From: Eustoma russellianum
Lineage: Eukaryota > Streptophyta > Magnoliopsida > Gentianales > Gentianaceae
Direction: 5' to 3'
DNA length: 64,000 bases
NCBI GenBank assembly: GCA_036186865.1
Contig: AP025069.1
Span: 18,165,447 to 18,229,446, forward strand
In this document: positions 45,097 to 55,887 of the stretch, piece by piece
How the letters are laid out: every line of letters starts with the position of its first letter
Position numbering within the stretch: position 1 is the first letter of the stretch
Position numbers and translations under genes: made by a program
The notes under the pieces: generated by a model
What the model was told of the DNA's origin: nothing
Databases searched by the model: none
Seen by the model: the letters and a program-made list of their open reading frames with translations, nothing else

Positions 45097-46381
45097 GAGT
45101 TTTTACGTGTGGTAACATATATGAGTCATTTGTATTATTTCTTTCATACCTTGAGTCGTTTGTTTGATGTTTCTTGTTTGTAAAGGTTGTTGTTTTGGTC
45201 TTCTATGACCAAACCTTGAGTCTTTTAGCTTGGCAGGTCTTTCGAATTGTTTATTATGTTTCTATGATTATTAGAATTATTTTAAGGACTTGTAAGGTTG
45301 TTGGAGACGTTTGAAGACAAAAGGAGTTGAAGAGAAGCAAACCTATTTCGGAATGTAATTTTCTCACAGGACCAGTTTTTGTAAAATAGCTGCATCTATT
45401 CAACCACAAGGGCAAATCAAGTGATTCAAGTTTCGCTGGAAAGAAAAGACAACGATCTAACGGATTCATGTTTTACACATTTCCAAGATCTGTCATCGTG
45501 ATGGCCGAAAACAGCATTGACATTCAAGTACTGTTTCTGCCTAATTATGTCACACACTTTTAGTAATTTTGACTTAACTCTCAATGGGTGGTCCTAATTC
45601 AGAGAAATGCATATGTTTATTTTTCTATACTCAATAGGTTACAATTCTCTAAGAGGAGTCAAGGCCTAATTCGAGCTGCAAGTGATCCAAAAACATGTCA
45701 CAATTCAGACAAGTTTTCAGGAGCCCATACTAAAAACATTTTGGACATCCAAAGTTTGGAGGGCCATATCTAACTCATACCATATCAAAATGAGGTGATT
45801 CAAAAGACCAAATTGAATTCAGTCAAAATCTACAATTCTCAAGAAGGGATAAAACCAGAATCTACTTCTAGAAGGGGTCAAACTGTTTGCCAACTGATTG
45901 CAGATTTTTTACCCTTTTTGTAGCTATTTAACTAGACTTTTCTTTAGCATTGTAGACTAGACTTTTTTAGTCATCTTGGACCTATTTAAAGGGGTCATGG
46001 CTGCCTTAGCATATAAAAAAAGTTGGAGAATTATTCATTAGAATTCTTAGTCAAAAACAGCATACTTTCTATTCACAAACACTTGCGAGTTTTGCTTTGA
46101 GTTTCTTAAGAACAACTTTAGTGCTTTCTTTGTTTCTTTGAAGATCAAAGTTAGAATCCAATCAAAGTGTAAGAAAAATTTTGGGGGATATCCAAGATCA
46201 AAGGTGTGGCCGTCCAGAGGGTGCAAACTTGCTTGGGAGACAGGTAACTTTTGAAGGAGGAAGGCTCAAACAAAAACCTTGGTGACCAACAGCTAAGAGG
46301 GAGTTAAAATCTTGCCTACAACCGTTAAGGATCCAAGTATTAAAGGAGACGATCCATACGAGGCATGACAACTGCGCATCA
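44924..46381 (+). repeat. 3' LTR of the CRM-type mosaic element (about 1.46 kb)
   Basis: Starts TGATGAGGTACAGG after a purine-rich stretch and probably ends ...GCGCATCA at 46381, judged by the ATCA end shared with E1, E3 and E5. Apart from the coded tail I see no gene. The right boundary is approximate. Confidence 0.6.
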
Positions 46382-47066
46382 TTTCTTTTGGAAGAAGATA
46401 GCTAGGCAGGTTTGAACACTTGATATGCAATGTAGGTTCACAATTACAAACAATCAAGTATACAAAAAGTCTTAACGCAAGCTAAGAGCTTTGATTACAA
46501 CAAGATGATCGTAACGACTTTGGTAGCATTCTAGCTTTGGACTGAATATAAGTAGCTAAGAACAACTAAACAAAGATCCTAAGTCCAAGAAAGTGTAAAC
46601 ATATAAGGAATTTGAAATCCAACCAAATAAGTCCGCATTTAACTTTCTTTTCTTCAACTTATATCAACAGATTCAGGTTGTACAAACTGTATAACGCAAA
46701 GATGGAATCAAAGAAGACAGACTTTTGTTTTCATTTTAGTTTACGACCCAAATAAGAAACCAAGCGAGACACTTTTACAAGTTTAGGAAACGAAAAACCA
46801 CTTGTTTTCGGGTTTTGTAGTTGAAACAAATATGGACAACAGGAAGCAACTCTCGGCTTCTAGAACAAAGATGAAACACAAACAATTTTTGGTGATTTTC
46901 TAATTTAGAGAATGAAGACAACTGAATATAAGACACAACAATGATATTTAATCTCCTTAAAGGTGATTGAATGACACTATCAAAGACAATAATAAGATCA
47001 AACGAAATTTGGATAGAATGTAAAGATAGGTGAGTTAAAGTGTAACAACCTTCGCTCTGACACCAC
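46382..47066 (-). other. copia-like 5' leader (element F), minus strand
   Basis: Lies beyond a PBS-like site at 47054-47065 (TGGTGTCAGAGC on the minus strand). No gag motif was recognised. The assignment as leader rests on the PBS and the LTR next to it. Confidence 0.45.
47054..47065 (-). other. primer-binding site, variant (element F)
   Basis: Minus strand TGGTGTCAGAGC, one base different from TGGTATCAGAGC, a few bases outside the LTR end. Confidence 0.6.
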
Positions 47067-47070
47067 TCAA

Positions 47071-48041
47071 TGCACTATTGAACATGAAGGAGGACCTTCC
47101 TTTAACTCCAAACGCAGCTCCAATCAGTTGAGAATGGATGCAAAGCAAACCCAAGTTCACCAAGCTTCTATATCCATTCTGTTTGTAGCCGTCGGGTGTG
47201 AACCAAACTTCACAAGTGATTTCAACTCATTTAGGTAAGAATTAACCCTTCTAAACGATATCCCTCCCAAGTATATGACACATACAATTAAGATGGTTAT
47301 TGGCTTAAAGGGAATCAAACCTTGATTCAGAGGAAAGCAAGACAAAGTCTTGAAGAAACAAGCTCTCTGCTGAAGAGTATATGATGAAAAATATGGTGAT
47401 TGTTACAATGGTTAACTCCCTATTTATAGGCCTATTCTATACTAAAATATTATACAAAGTCTAACTATCAACTAATAAGAAAAATGGACAAATAAAGAAG
47501 CAAAGTGTGTCTTGGAAAACAAGAAAGATTTTTCAGCAATTCTTGGCAGAAATTCCCATCCAATGGAATAAGCCCTTGCCTCTGATTGGACCAGCCATAT
47601 GTCTCCCTTAGGATCCCTTTTGATGTTCATTGAGAAAAATCACTTAACACATCACTTGAATCTCACTTAAGTGAGAAGAAAAACACTTCTTATTCACTTC
47701 TACATTGAATGATCTGGATGAATGCTTATATACACGGAGAGAGGCAACGACTAGTTGGCCTTGATGTGATATGTCCTAATGGCTATATTTACAATCAAAT
47801 TCAGCTCATCAAACACCTAATTAACCACCAATTTGATGATTACACTGATGACTAATGATCATACAATTCATCTAAAGACACATTACATATATATACAATA
47901 TGGAAGAAGAATTAATCACATCAAGAAGTGTTTGACGTAATTAGCAATCTGCTCGATGAAATATCCCAACGAACAAACTGGTTGGATCACTGAACGCCCT
48001 TGAGCAGTCTTCAGGCATTTGATTCACCTTGAATTCCCACA
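47071..48041 (-). repeat. copia LTR (about 0.97 kb), element F
   Basis: On the minus strand it starts TGTGGGAATTCAAGG right after a purine tract and ends about ...AATAGTGCA before the PBS. A TATA box at 47421-47428 (minus) fits promoter position. It has a PPT on one side and a PBS on the other, so it serves as 3' LTR for the right-hand sequence and 5' LTR for the left-hand one. Confidence 0.65.
47421..47428 (-). promoter_or_regulatory. TATA box of LTR F
   Basis: Minus strand TATAAATA (in CCTATAAATAGGG), about 610 bases into the LTR, a canonical plant TATA context. Confidence 0.6.
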
Positions 48042-48556
48042 CTCCCTCTCAAGCCGGGACTGTATATATTTATACACCCTAGCTTGCCAAAAATAGACCT
48101 TAAGACTTGGACTACGACAGGTTTACTGAGGATGTCTGGCACTTGGGGCTTGGACTGAATATGGTGTAGCTTTAAGATGTTATCCTCCACCTTTTCCCTT
48201 AGAAAATGCCTGTCAATTTCAATATGTTCGGATTTGTCATTCTGGACAGGATTCTCTATTATGTTGATGGCAGAAATATTTTCACAGTATACATGTATTG
48301 GTGCCTCAATGGATAGCTTTAGATCCTGCATTACCCTGTGTATCCAAAGGCCTTCAGAGACACCCAAAGACAGAGCCCTCAACTCTGCCTCAGCACTATT
48401 CTTGGACACCCTGCTGCTTCTTGCTCTTCCAAGTGACCAAATTTCCGCACAGATAGGTGGCATAGCAGATGTAGATCTCATATCACTCTTAGAGCCAGCC
48501 CAATCTGCATTAGTGAATACATTGAGGCCTCTGTTAGTAGTTTTCTTGAAGAATAG
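48042..48556 (-). pseudogene. copia RNase H, 3' end of pol (element F)
   Basis: Minus strand: FFKKTTNRGLNVFTNADWAG, SRVSKNSAEAELRAL and DILSKPVV, the classic Ty1/copia RNase H with its ADWAG block. The catalytic-region motif is complete to the pol end, where the PPT (GAGAGGGAG) overlaps. The upstream part is cut at 48556 by CRM element E3; the remainder should lie beyond the right edge of the window. Confidence 0.83.
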
Positions 48557-49745
48557 TGATGAGCTACAGCCTAACCTTGTGAATACAAACACTGATGATG
48601 ACACCTCACTGTCCCGCACAGGTCCCATAACAAGGAGTATGGCTAAGAAGTTGTTGTATTGTGTTGAATCATTTCTTTACAGGCATGAAGAGGATGAACC
48701 AAGCAGAGATGATGTCCATTGGGTTTATATGATACAAGCTTTGATCTAGTTGTATCAAAAACATGTTGTACATATCTTTAGTTGTTCTTTTTAATATTGT
48801 TGGTTGGTTAACCTTGTTTTAGGATAGTTTGTGTTGTATTATTGCCTTGTCTTTCAGGTACACATACTTAGCTTGAAAATACAATTGGAACCTGAATTTT
48901 TGTCCAAGCAAGGAGGTGATAAGCAAGTAGCTTACAAGCAAGGTGGTGACAAGCACCCATGTCAAATCTGAATTCTTCTTCACGTTCAAACAAGGATGGA
49001 GAAGCTGTTCAAAGCTTTAACCAATAGGTAGAAGTCTTGCAAATGTTCAAACCAATCACAATCAAGTTCAAGACAAGTAGGCAAGCTGCACAACAATTGA
49101 TCCAATCAAAATCCTTGAAGAAATCGGCTGGTTTAAGCTTAATTGGTTTGAATATTCAAAGCCTAAACTACAACCAATCAAAGGAAGTTCAAACCAAGCT
49201 GCTCATTGTATTATCCAATCAAAATTATGGCTGAAATCAAGCAAGGAAGAAACGGCAAGCAACCAGCCTTTTTGGAACCGAAAGTTGCTCAAGCAAGTTC
49301 CAAGAAAGCATGTCATTTTTAGTCTTGTACTTTGTACTTTAAACCTTGTACTCTTTGTAATTTTCGTTGTTATAAGTAGGTTAAGAAGCTGAATGTACAA
49401 ACAACCACAATTTCAAACACATTTCAATCAGATTTTTCCTTTAAGGAGTTCTCAACTTTCTAGTTGAAGTTAAAACCACTTAACGGTTTCTTTCAAGTTC
49501 ATAGCCTAGAACTTGTTAGTATTTTACTTCATTTTTGGTTTACAGCATCTTAGGGTCTCAATGAGGTTTTAGATGTGTTGGAATGCCAAAGAGGAAGAGG
49601 TGTTGGCATAAATTGAGCCAAGAACAAACGGTTACAGTTCAAGGGGTGTCATTGGGATGTTCTTTGCCATAGCCGAGGTTCAAATCAGTTTGGAGTAGAA
49701 GACAAAGTCCTTGGAACGTTTTTCTAGCCTTTATTTGGCTCATCA
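48557..49745 (+). repeat. 5' LTR of E3 (1189 bp)
   Basis: TGATGAGCTACAGC...GGCTCATCA, followed by the PBS. The opening carries the coded tail with GPITRSMAKKL and FLYRHEEDEP ending at TAG near 48747, showing that the 5' LTR holds a silent copy of the pol C-terminus. Confidence 0.75.
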
Positions 49746-51529
49746 ATTGGTATCAGAGAGTTGGTTAGTCTTCTATTCATGTTTACATTGTTTAAACTTG
49801 CATATGAATGTTGCTGCCCAAATCGTGTAAGTGAACTGTTTTTTTATGTCCGTTTAGAGCCTGTTAGTTTAGGTAGTTAGTTTATGTTTTGAAGTGTTTA
49901 TTAGATAGTTTACAATAGTTTGGTAACTTAGTTTTAGTAGCAAAAACCGAAACACCACAAAAAGAACTTAGACTAGACTTAAGTGTGATAGAATCTGTTT
50001 GTGTAGTTTAGATTAAAAACCGTGTGTAACTTATTGTTCTTGTTCAATCTAGCTTAGATAATGTTCATTAGACCCTAATCTAGAAGTTTAAATGGTAGTT
50101 TAGATAAGTCCTTAAAACAGAAAACTTGAACACAAAATTAGAATAATTGATAGTTTAGTTTGTAATCAAGTTGTTAAATTCTGTTTTTTAGTAGTTGTGT
50201 GCAAACTGTTTAGGCGTTGTAGTTGTTGCCTTATTTAGCTTGGTTAGACTAGTTTACAACATAGTTAAAAGGTTTAGTTGGTTGTTTAGTTTAGCACAAG
50301 CAAATCCGAAAACTAAGAACAAAAAAGGGTAGTTTTAGTTAGCTATGTATGCTGCCTAGTCTCTAGTTGATACACGTTTGTTGTGTTGAATACATAAACA
50401 CTTGCATCTAGTATCATCTAGTTGAGAAAGTGATTGCATCATACAAACGAAAACCCAAGACAAAAACAAAGTAGAATAGATAACTTAAAGACAAAACAAA
50501 ACAAGTTAGTTAGTTTGCATCAAAACTGTTTTCCATTAGTTGTTATAGTAATCAGCCCTTATAATTGCATTTAGAAACAACTAAGTTGCATTTTGCTATC
50601 TTAAGATTAGTTAGATCATTTGCAACAAAAACAGAAAAAAAAGACAAATTGCGCAAAACCGTGTGATTAGAACAACTCTTTAAAGCTCATTTGAAATCTT
50701 GGTGAACGCTAATAGCTTTATCTTTTTGTTGATTTCAATTGTTTCAAACAACTTGTTGGACTTAGATACATTCTGGAAGTTAGGAATTGTTTAAGCCCCA
50801 CACTGTTAAAGAGCTATCCAATTGTTGTTTTAGATCACTTTCTGAACTTACCTTGCACTATATTCAATTTGAACTTGTTGTAATTGTGAATTGAATTCCC
50901 ACTACATAGTGTTTAGCCGTGTTGTGTACGAGGAACTTTCAAATTCCAAATACAACAAACCTTGTGCAATTAAAGGCCGTGAGCAATGTCTCATGTAGGC
51001 CGTGAGGAATAGTCTCACAACAATCAAGCAAACCCCTCCAAAGAAAGAAAATTAAGCTTGATTGAGAAATACGCGAGAGAAAAGCCAATATTTGTCAACA
51101 AGTAAGAGGCAAGACAAGAGAGAATTGCACAAGAAAGAAAAGTTAGGAAAAGCCCAAAAATTGAACATTGCAAAAGGGAAATTCCTGTGCAAAGCTCAAA
51201 AGAAAGAAAGTGCCCAAAAAGAACCAAAGTGTTGTAGTTTTGAAATATTGAAAGTTTATAAAGCAAACCCTTGTTGACACTTTGTTTGTGTGCTTTTACT
51301 TTCACTTTACTTCAATTGATAATTGCATATGCTGTAAAGTAAATTGAGGGATTGTCTTAAACAACCCCGTAGATTTCATTCAGCCAGAACAACAATTTGA
51401 CTTCTGTGATTTTCTTGAATCCTTAGGAAAAATAGTCCAAGTTGCTGTTTTGAACAATTGTCAACAGAAAGTAGAGTATTTGCATCTTGTCAATATTTTA
51501 ATTGGCTTTTGAGATTGTTTTCTGAATCA
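49746..51529 (+). other. E3 untranslated leader (1.78 kb)
   Basis: Rich in TAGTTTAG-like motifs and A-rich purine runs (51040-51250). No coding region recognised. Ends at the probable gag ATG at 51530 (MGPQQKDNAPS), broken after 33 bases by E5. Confidence 0.55.
49748..49759 (+). other. primer-binding site of E3
   Basis: TGGTATCAGAGAG two bases after the LTR end CATCA. Confidence 0.8.
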
Positions 51530-51562
51530 TGGGTCCCCAACAGAAAGATAATGCACCATCCC

Positions 51563-52874
51563 TGATGAGGCTGAGGAGCAGCCCCCTAATGAGGAGCTTG
51601 CACAAGGTGCCCTTAACCATAAGGGGCCTTTGACAAGGAGCCAAACTAAGAGGATTAATTGTCTTCAACTTGGTTTTGATGTTGGCTCCTTTCTAACCAA
51701 ACATGTGCAAGATGAACCAATGAACGTTCCTCCTAAATGGGTGCTCATTGTTGAGCTTAAGAACTGATTATCCAATGATTTTCAATGTCAATAAATAAGT
51801 AAAAGGGTTGGTGGGAGGGCAGGATAGTCAGTCCGCTTGTGGGTGCCGTTTCTGTGGCCTTTAGTTGCTCCTTTCTTTTGATTTTTTTTTAAAAGTTGTT
51901 TTAGAATACTTATGTTTGGTGTATGAGTGTGATTTGTAGGTGTTATAGGTCTTGGATCAAACGCCTTGAGCTTTGGAAAGGAAGGCTTCTCAGATTTGGA
52001 CCAAGCTTGTCCATACAAGGCTGTTTTGTGGTTTTGGGCTTTCAAGTGAGATTGGGCGTGCATGGAACCAGCTGGACCTTGAAGTAGACTTAATTTAGAG
52101 CATCTTTCATGTTTTGGGTTTTGTCAAAATCAGTCCACAAAAATAGTTACAAGAGTTGCAAGGAAGAAGTCCAAAACAAGCCCAATTGTGCAAATTAGGG
52201 TTTTCGGTCTTCTTGAGAGGGTGGCAGCCGCCTATTATCATCAAATGCAATTAAGAGACCTTCTAGAATGTCATAAATCAGATTGGGATGATTGGAATGA
52301 AATATGGAGTCATAATTGAAGATTTGGAGCATTTAAGGAGATAATTCAAGTGAGAGAAAGTTACCAAAATTAGGAAATCTGATCTTGTGTCACAAGGAGG
52401 GCTAGATGGCGTGTATTGAAGGCACATGGATACACAAGGCAAGTTCTAGAAGGATGGTTAATGATGCAATAATTGGTGATTGAGACAATAAGTGTGGATT
52501 TGCCAAGAGAGAGAAGCTTACCTAAAATAACAAATTCAGATTTTGCATCTCAAGGAAGGAAATGGCGCAAACATGGAAGCTCCAAGATGCCCTAGACGTT
52601 TTTTTTGGGATTGGCCAACAAGACTTGTAATCAAATATATTGATCACTTAGCATTTCTTTTGGGTAGTTCGACTATTTTCATCTTTGAGACTAAAACCAT
52701 ACGGTTTTGTATTGTTCTTGAGTTTCTTGAATAAAAGTTTGTGTTTTTCCTTTGGTTTACACATATCTAAATCAAGGCTAGACCCAATTAAGGATTGTGT
52801 GTTCCTTGTTGGTGATCCACAATCCAAGGATTAGGAGTGACTGTTGGATTGGACGGATTGAAACACATACAACC
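51563..52874 (+). repeat. 5' LTR of E5 (E1 family), first part
   Basis: TGATGAGGCTGAGG, near-identical to the E1 LTRs. Interrupted after ACACATACAACC by T2 and resuming at 63183. ATCCC at 51558-51562 is the expected TSD; the partner lies outside. The coded tail keeps the 5'-LTR reading (GPLTRSQTKR). Confidence 0.92.
52870..52874. other. target-site duplication CAACC, left copy (T2)
   Basis: Partner at 63178-63182. The uninterrupted sequence ACATACAACCAAACGG is present in E1's LTR near 33043. Confidence 0.96.
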
Positions 52875-53840
52875 TGTTACACCCCGTGACTTTTAAGCAC
52901 GACTTTCAACACTCTAGGTCAACCTTAAGTGCAACTTAATTAATTATGTAGTTTACGAGACTTAGTTGCACAAAACATAGAAGAACAAAAGAAAGGGGTT
53001 AAAAGTAGAATTAAAAGAAACTAAGGGTAATTACTTAAAAGGTCCCTACTAGGAGTTAAGGGAGTTACACCACACTTTGGTATAACTCCCCATTGGCCAT
53101 AAGGGGGGGGACGGTTTTAACATCACAGAGAGAAGGAGAGAAAAAAAATCTGCAGGAGGAAAAGAGAAAGAGAAAGGAGAGGAAGAAGAAAGAGAGAAGA
53201 AGGAAAAGGAAGGGAGAAGACCAAACTAGGTGCAATCTTCACCGAAATTCTGCAGTAAAACCGTAAGAATAACTAGAAACCAAGGCAAGTAATCTTTCTA
53301 TACGCTTTATGCAAATTTTATACCTTTGGCCCTATGTTCTTACAAAGAGAAAATATGAATCACACATTAGTATTCTTGTCTTGTCTATCATACATGCTTG
53401 TTATATGTAAGTCTTGTTGCTAATTGCGTAAAGACTTGTTCTTTGGGCCACATTTCTGGAAAAGTTGTGCAGTACTTGTTGTTAGTCAACCATGCCCATG
53501 ATAGTATATATGTTGATGTGTTTCTTGCCTTGCTCTACTCTTGTGTTGATTGTATACACTTAGATGTCGAGAGTAAGTGCAGGAAATTGAGGGATGAGTG
53601 ATGATATTGTTGTAGTCTTGTTGGTTGGGTATTGTTGATGATAACTCTTGAAGGTGGTGAATGAATGAAGATTTAGTGTGGATCTTGTTAGACATTCAAT
53701 AAGTGTCAATTCATGATTAGATGTATGTTAAGTGTGATGAATCTAGTTGTTAAGATGGATCTTTAAGTGTTGAATCTGGAAGGGTTGAAGAAGAAAGGAG
53801 TTGGGTGGAAGTTACTGCAGAAAAACTGCAGTTTGGCATC

Positions 53841-54112
53841 GTCAGAACACTTCGAACGCCTACATGAGGCGCTTCAAGTCACATTAGGCGCTTCATGTAG
53901 CGTTCCATGTGTCCAGGAGCTTTCCCGTACAGAAAAACTGCAATTTAGAACCGTCAGAACACTTCGAACGCCTACATGAGGCGCTTCATGTCACATTAGG
54001 CGCTTCATGTGGTGTTCAATGTGTCCTGAATCATCCCCGAACACTTCGAACGCCTACATGAGGCGCTTCATGTCCCCATTAGGCGCTTCAAGTGGTGTTC
54101 CAAGTGTTCTGG
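53841..54112 (+). repeat. three imperfect 83-112-bp repeats with GGCGCTTCA motifs (T2 5' LTR)
   Basis: Repeat starts at about 53841, 53953 and 54039, each with CGAACGCC-tacatga-GGCGCTTC followed by a second AGGCGCTTCA. Six GGCGCTTCA copies in all. CGCC/GGCG can pair around tacatga. The same block is at 61412-61683 in the 3' LTR. Confidence 0.82.
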
Positions 54113-54469
54113 AAGTTTTTTTGACCCTATAAGCACCCTATGTAAGTGTAGTAACTTTATACACTTCTTTTGAACATAAAATGCAAGGGTATTTGAGGTA
54201 TATTTGAGGTGTGGATGGTAAGTTGATCAAGTTAGAATAAGATTGAATCTTGAGTGAGTTTGTGACAAGAATGGGCTTGGAATAACACGACCATAGAGTG
54301 TGTGAGGTGCAAGGCCGTATGCTTGATAGGCATGATGTATGTGTGTGTGTTACATGTTGATATGAAGCTATTTGTGCATCCTGCATCATGACATGGGCAC
54401 TTGCATTTGATTTGAGATATGTTTTGCAAAAGAACAAGAAAGGTTTAAAGTTTTCGAAAGACAAAATGG

Positions 54470-54839
54470 CTGCTGGTTGATCACAGGGTATAAAGAGTCA
54501 CGTCTGCGAAAGCAGGGTATAAAGAGCGTGATCTGTGAATCAACAGCAGGGTATAAAGTATGTTATGGGGCCGTGGACCTATCAGCACGGAAAATGAAGT
54601 ATTTTATGGGGCCGTGGACCTATCAGCACGGATATATGATATATGTAATGGGGCCGTGGACCTATCAGCACGGAAAATGAAGTATTTTATGGGGCCGTGG
54701 ACCTATCAGCACGGATATATGATATATGTAATGGGGCCGTGGACCTTTCAGCACGGATATATGTTATATGTAATGGGGCCGTGGACCTTTCAGCACGGAT
54801 ATATGATGGCTGTGGGCTGATCACCCACAGGGTATAAAG
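54470..54839 (+). repeat. array of about ten hairpin units (T2 5' LTR)
   Basis: Six 41-42-bp units (GGGGCC starts at 54567, 54608, 54650, 54691, 54733 and 54775), each with arms CCGTG/CACGG around a 10-nt loop. Flanking units end in CAGGGTATAAAG and pair as CTGC/GCAG with a GAAA tetraloop (54504-54515), CTGT/ACAG (about 54533-54546) and CTGTGGG/CCCACAG (54810-54830). Copy in the 3' LTR: 62041-62410. Confidence 0.8.
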
Positions 54840-55577
54840 TTCTGCTACGCGAAGAATATGATATGTAAAGTGATGAAATGTTTTGTGAAATGGCATGCAT
54901 GACATGTTTATGAAAGAAGACATATGCATGGGTGTTGTGTGTGATTTTAAAGAAGTACATGCATCATGGTACACGAAGCATAAGACTTGACATGCAAGAA
55001 ACGTGATTAGTTTATGACTTGCTTATGTGATACGTTGTTTTAATGCATGTTGGTTCTCGTATCTGTGTTCACATATGTGCTTTATCTGTTTTGAGAAGTT
55101 CTTATTAAGATGCCATTTGCTAACCCGAGCACCTTTTTTTTGGGCAATGTTTTATTCACTGGTGACTCGACGTGTGTGATTCCGTAAGGTGTATAGACGG
55201 GTTACTTGCTGGCGAAGTTTTCGCTAAGAACAATCATTCTGTTCCTTTTCAGGTGAGCCTGAATATGAGTTGATATTTATCGAAGATGACGGCGAGTGGG
55301 CTCAATGGGACGATGGACAAGGGAATAGATAGATGCTGGATTATTCTGTTTAAGTTTGGAGACTCATTGTTATTATGTTGTTCTAAAACTCTTGTTGGCT
55401 AGATGAACAAACAGTTTGTTTTTATTTCCGCTGCATTTTATGGATGTTTAATGACGATGAAGGTTTAAGTTTTATGACGTTTCCGCTGGTTTTAGTATCT
55501 TACCTTATGAAGAATGTACGCATGATCTGCTTGACGCTTCGTAGTTCTCGTAGTAGGCTACGGCGGGTGCACTGGTT

Positions 55578-55593
55578 CCGATAACGGTATCGG
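55578..55593 (+). promoter_or_regulatory. U5 hairpin CCGATA-ACGG-TATCGG (T2)
   Basis: Perfect 6-bp stem with an ACGG loop, 14 bases before the LTR end. Same place as the CCGTATCC/GGATACGG stem of NA, different sequence, pairing kept. Confidence 0.62.
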
Positions 55594-55609
55594 GCTGGGG
55601 CGCTACAGG

Positions 55610-55627
55610 TGGTATCAGAGCCCAGGC
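55610..55627 (+). other. primer-binding site of T2 (tRNA-iMet)
   Basis: TGGTATCAGAGC followed by CCAGGC, two bases after GCGCTACA. Matches the 3' end of initiator tRNA-Met. Confidence 0.93.
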
Positions 55628-55887
55628 TTTAGATCTAGTTCGGAAACTTAGGTTCATGATTTTAGACACGTAAGCTATGATTCTCCTTTAAGGTTGATCC
55701 TTAGTTATAAGTACTGATCTCTTTAGTGGTTAAGTATGATATGGGTTGGGTGTGTGCGAGCGCGTCTTGTTACCTAACTTTGTATTAATAGTTGTACTAC
55801 ACACCTTACCTATTAGCACGCGTTCAAGCTTTTAGTAATCCTTGTATTTACTAAATGCCAATGTAATGTTGACCTTTTCAGAGAAAA

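Larger units (their letters stand above)
48557..51562 (+). mobile_element. CRM-clade element E3, 5' part
   Basis: 5' LTR (48557-49745), PBS (49748-49759), a 1.78-kb leader and the first 11 gag codons, where E5 has inserted. It sits in copia RNase H, so it is younger than F. Candidate left TSD AATAG at 48552-48556; the right copy is beyond the window. Confidence 0.72.
52875..55607 (+). repeat. 5' LTR of T2 (2733 bp)
   Basis: TGTTACACCCCG...GGCGCTACA. Contains a purine-rich stretch (53130-53222), a repeat block (53841-54112), the hairpin array (54470-54839) and the U5 hairpin (55578-55593). It should contain promoter and polyadenylation signals; I cannot place the start site. ORFs over it duplicate in the 3' LTR and are not genes. 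Confidence 0.95.

Noticed and set aside
45097..46381. Host gene between the CRM tail and the copia leader
   Set aside because: Lies within the inferred LTR (TGATGAGG...ATCA); no ORF of note and no domain.
48177..48749. 190-residue plus-strand ORF as a host gene
   Set aside because: Its first part is antisense to copia RNase H; its last part is the coded tail of a CRM LTR (GPITRSMAKKL). Not one gene.
54567..54800. CRISPR-like direct repeats
   Set aside because: Units are contiguous with no unique spacers, lie in a plant LTR and occur identically in the partner LTR.
54477..54820. ORFs with repeated GPWTFQHGYM peptides (again at 62048-62391)
   Set aside because: Produced by the 41-42-bp array, whose period is often a multiple of three; lies in an LTR and is duplicated in both LTRs.
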